Source: Eudromia elegans (Eukaryota > Chordata > Aves > Tinamiformes > Tinamidae). Taken from it: 64,000 nt of DNA. A program made the translations under genes and the position numbers. Below, piece after piece: positions 60,641 through 64,000 of the stretch. Below the pieces are notes generated by a model. That model ran no database searches and was not told the DNA's origin. It was given only the letters and a program-made list of their open reading frames with translations. Position 1 is the stretch's first letter. Every line of letters begins with the position of its first letter. The stretch is taken from positions 4,787,517 to 4,851,516 of the forward strand of contig PTEX01000024.1 of the NCBI GenBank assembly GCA_003342815.1. The letters are read 5' to 3'.

Positions 60641-63146
60641 CTTTACCTGGAAAAATGTGTGAAAAAAGGGCTGTCCCGCAGCGACCACCACTTGGTAGGA
60701 CCATGCAGGAGTGATGGGCAGAGAGCGAGGGGCCTCTTGCCAGAGGCCTCATGTTCTGTCCCAGTCTGATAAGGGTAGAAAGTGCTTGCAAGGGGCCTGA
60801 CTGCTTCCCACTGCCAGCAACCTGTGGAGAGCATCCCCCTTTCCCTCAGCTCGCCTTCCCTCATCCCAGCCATGCATCCCTCCTAGTCCTTGCAATACTG
60901 CCCCACCACATAAAGATTTAATGTAGCTGTTTTGAAGAGCCATTGGGCTTTTTATTGAGGTTTTCTTATTATTTTACGGTGAGTCCTTAACATCTCGGTC
61001 AGCTCTCAGGGTTGCATTAGGGATGGGCTGAGGGGGTTCAGAGGTTTCCTTGTTTGCCCGTAAGCAGGAGCTGACTCAATTTAGAGCAGCCCCAAGGCTT
61101 CGGTAGCTGAATCTTGTTTCTTCTTACCCATTACATGACCTAGCAAAGAGCACACCTAGCCCAGCTCGGTGCCATGAGGAGCAGGGCAGGACCTGGGTTT
61201 GGTGCCACCCCAGCTCCAGGGGACGCAGACATTTGCACCTTGTCTGCTGTCAGGGACACTGTTCGTGTCTTCTCCAAGGACCAATGTGTTCCCAAATAGC
61301 ATGAAGGGTCTTTAATATAATTTAAGATCAGGTACAGGACACTCCATTACTGAGGAAATACTTAACTAAAATTCTGCTTGTGGTAGGAGGTCACAGGAGA
61401 TTTATCTGAAGGGTTGCACACAGAAAGAGCAGACAAGCCATTTCACAACCTCTAATATCCTCCACCTTCTTGGTTGCTCTGTTGAAATGCCTTCGGGGAT
61501 ACGTTTTACAGGAGCTCAAAAGTGAACTGGAAACTGCTTAGATCACACAACTTATGCATTTTAAATAGGAGTGTAAAATACTGTGGTCTACAAAAGCACG
61601 CTCCTGTACGAAGCAATATACACATGCTTTGAGCAGCGAGACTGGAAAAGTTGCAGGAAGCACAATAGGAAGAAAAAACCCCACACAGCAAAACAAATCT
61701 GTGACTTACTAAAGTTTATGATTAAAATTTAAAGACTGTTCAAGTTTTATTCCCCATAGCTGCTGCTCCCCGGACAAGAAGAGACAGAAAGAGACTGACC
61801 TTGAATAATTAAGCTGGTCTGTGGCACCAGATCAATTGCTGGTATTGGCAGAACTCCACAATCAGGCATTTTGAAATGCAAGTGTCAAAGTGCATGTAAC
61901 TACGGGGCTTTGGTGCAAAGCAGCCAATATAAAGGAGAAGAGGTGAAGATTGAGAGAAAATAAATTGTGGAGCTTTCAGTCCAGCTGTGGGGGAGGGATG
62001 GGAAAAGTTTCCATTTCCGAATTCTAACCGGGTACAGCTTGCTGCTGACAGAAAGCCAGCATGTTTTTTTGCTCATGTAACCTTGTAAAAGTTACTCAGA
62101 GGAAGCTGAATCTCTACTGCGTGACTTAAATCCATCACCGGCTTCGGAAGAGACTCTGAGCAAGTGCCAGTCAGCAATTTAATTGAAAATAAAGTTTCTA
62201 AATCCAGGGAGACATGTCTGTTCAACATGAATTGCTGAGCAATCCTGAAACTGCTTGAATCCGGATGGGCATTGCCAGGCATTGGACTTTGCCTTTGCTG
62301 TTGTGCACTCTCTCCTCATTTCTTATCATAGCCTAGGCAGCACTGAGGTGACCCGCTGGACTGGGACATGGTGAATTTTACATCACTTTGTATTTGGGAG
62401 GGCTTTGTGTTCATTTCAGAAGCCTTATGAACGCCTGTTTAGACCTCCCCCCAGTCCCTTTCACTACAGTCTATCTCTTGTGTTCCTCCTGCTGCAAGGG
62501 CCCTATGTGGAAGGGCAGAATCAGGTGGAGCAGATGATCAGTGCAATCTTGCAGTCATTGCCCTTGATGCTGACAGTTTTCCTAAGGCTTTCTGCTGGCT
62601 GCTTCTGTCCAAAAGCCAAGACGTGTTAGGTGGTCTTCCACTGAAAAGACACCGCATACCAGATAGAGAGGATACTTCACACAGAAAGACTTGAAGTCCC
62701 ATGCAGCCCTGCCCAATGTCTCACTCTCCAGCAACAAGGAAGGTGAAAAGACGTTGACGTGGCCATCAGAACACATCCAAAGAGTATTTTTGTTGCCACT
62801 AGCAAATCAGGCTCTTCAGGGGCTACCAGAAGAATGAAAACCTATTAACACGGGAAGAGGGGAGACACAGTCCTCATCACCAGTCCCATATATTTTATGG
62901 CAAGTTTCATTTCGCCTGGTGTTTTCCAGAAAGCTCCAAACCATGGAGTCCTATAATAGGACATCACCTTCCATTTCATTTTTTACTTTTAGAGCTCATA
63001 GTGAGTTGCATTTTCCAGTTTTTGTGAGTATATCCTAAGGCATTAAATTCCAGGAGGAAATCAAAAGCAACCCAGATATATTAAAAAGGAAAAAAAAAAA
63101 ACACACTGAATTTGAAATGATCTTCTAAAAGATTTCCTTTTTTTAG
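60641..63146. other. No recognised gene
   Basis: Single-copy DNA. A minus-strand donor (CAG, GTAAAG) near 60648 has a moderate acceptor about 45 bp upstream, too weak to list as an exon. Nothing else was seen. Confidence 0.5.
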
Positions 63147-63261
63147 CAATACACAGGGTGACCATTTTGTTGGCTCAGAAGACCTGACTTAAAATGAAAT
63201 CTGGGGCAACGGAGAAAGAGTCATCACGGAGATCCCGTAGCCACCCGGCAGGGAGGGACAG
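63147..63261 (+). other. Candidate exon carrying a translation start
   Basis: A good acceptor (GATTTCCTTTTTTTAG) and a near-consensus donor (CAG, GTGAGT) bound 115 nt. The first ATG in the exon, at 63194, has A at -3 and an in-frame TGA three codons upstream. It opens 22 codons plus two bases to the donor: MKSGATEKESSRRSRSHPAG then RD. The basic, Ser/Arg-rich start is like the disordered N-termini of many nuclear or scaffold proteins, but I cannot name a family. This is the arrangement expected of a first coding exon behind untranslated exons of a gene running rightward out of the window. Any continuation lies beyond 64000 or in unrecognised exons. Confidence 0.35.
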
Positions 63262-63409
63262 GTGAGTCTTCCTCATCTTCTCCCATCCCATGATCACTCT
63301 TCCAATTCCTGCACTTACTCCAGTGCGAATATAAAAGGGAATGGCGAGAGAGTTAGGAGAGCAATAAAAAAAAGAGGAGAAAAAGAGAGTGAAAGACGAG
63401 TTTCTAGGG

Positions 63410-63665
63410 ACTTAGCGGGCCGGTTGCAGCACCGTCTCTGTTCTCCTCCCCGCTCACACTAATGGCAGCACATTACAGCCCTGGGCTGGCTTTGTTCTCC
63501 TCGTCCCGTTTCGCGGGCGTCGGGCTCACGCAGCTCCGTCGACGGAGTGGGAAGCAGCCGGCAGCCCAGGCTCCCCTCCGCACTGCAAAGGCTTTGAAAC
63601 TTTCAAAGAGCCCAACTCTTTCCCCACGTCTCCGAGTTAATATGCGCCGACTCTGCTCCAGACGC
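63410..63665. promoter_or_regulatory. CpG-rich pocket just after the 63147-63261 candidate exon
   Basis: CpGs cluster in GCGGGCCGG, TTTCGCGGGCGTCGGG and GTCGACGG. It lies 150 bp past a candidate exon bearing a start codon, as an alternative promoter or first-intron enhancer would. Frames in both directions are compositional. Confidence 0.28.
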
Positions 63666-64000
63666 GCTCCATTGTAAATGATGTATGAAATGAAATCTCT
63701 GCGCTCGCCTAATGCAGAGAAGAAAGGCTCTGTAGGCAATGCTACAACATTCCCAGCTGAAAAAAAAAGGCAGCAAAACCTCAGAATCCCTATGAACCTC
63801 CTTTTTTTTTAAGTTGTTGCTCTTCAGTGTTGGTGTTTTGCCTTTTTATTTTTTTATTGAGAGCAGGGATTTGAATTCAGATTTCACAGAGAAATCCAAA
63901 CCACTTAAAAATCTCTCTAAGCCTTTTACAGTGATTGTGAGAGCGTGCCCCATCCCCTCGTTGGAGGGAACGGCAGCAGTAAACTCATTAGCCCCACAGC

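Noticed and set aside
1-64000. LTR retrovirus-like elements, DNA transposons, CRISPR arrays, rRNA, snRNA and known microRNA sequences
   Set aside because: I looked for terminal repeats, conserved polymerase motifs, regular spacer arrays and remembered RNA sequences. Apart from the CR1 fragment and the tRNA, none was found by eye. Diverged copies could have been missed.

Overview
The window looks like nuclear DNA of a sauropsid, most likely a bird. The clearest clue is a decayed CR1 LINE fragment near 38.5 kb whose reverse-strand translation still resembles the CR1 reverse transcriptase around its YLDF-SKAFDT block. Interspersed repeats are otherwise very sparse, short CpG-rich pockets are scattered through an AT-moderate background, and there is no bacterial-style gene packing. 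Species cannot be fixed from the sequence alone. No protein-coding gene can be recognised: every long open frame is short, repeat-poor and without a family motif I know. I read the window as intergenic and/or long-intron DNA.

The only gene I can call with high confidence is an intact tRNA-Leu(AAG) at 38824-38905 on the minus strand. It has both internal Pol III promoter boxes, a type II variable arm and a T-run terminator. A CR1 relic on the same strand lies just downstream of it.

Beyond this, several places carry a strong splice acceptor paired with a strong donor, or an acceptor followed by a poly(A) signal. Plus-strand candidates are 5060-5265, 21574-21720 (fully open), 26387-26498, 37104-37195, 37588-37705, terminal exons beginning at 34563 and 41497, a possible signal-peptide first exon at 18719-18881, and a possible first coding exon at 63147-63261 with an in-exon start codon. 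Minus-strand candidates are 238-309 and 6409-6495 (both open and a multiple of three), 38998-39112, 43946-43991, and the phase-compatible pair 59911-60036 / 59340-59385. These are hypotheses from splice-site reading only. Several would suit lncRNA or 5' UTR exons.

Other structure: a 10/11-bp minisatellite of CCATGCAA-type units at 53965-54058, a perfect 101-bp TATT tetranucleotide array at 33027-33127, a 32-bp A tract, a homopurine tract, an AT-rich perfect hairpin, and small tandem duplications. There are also short CpG-rich pockets at about 2.05, 18.3, 25.4, 30.6, 33.8, 37.6, 51.4, 55.3, 57.0-57.5, 58.7 and 63.4 kb. A few AT-rich blocks dense in homeodomain and POU-like motifs (27.35, 45.83, 46.80, 57.59 and 60.48 kb) look like conserved non-coding enhancer candidates. 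I found no rRNA gene, CRISPR array, recognisable LTR element or DNA transposon.
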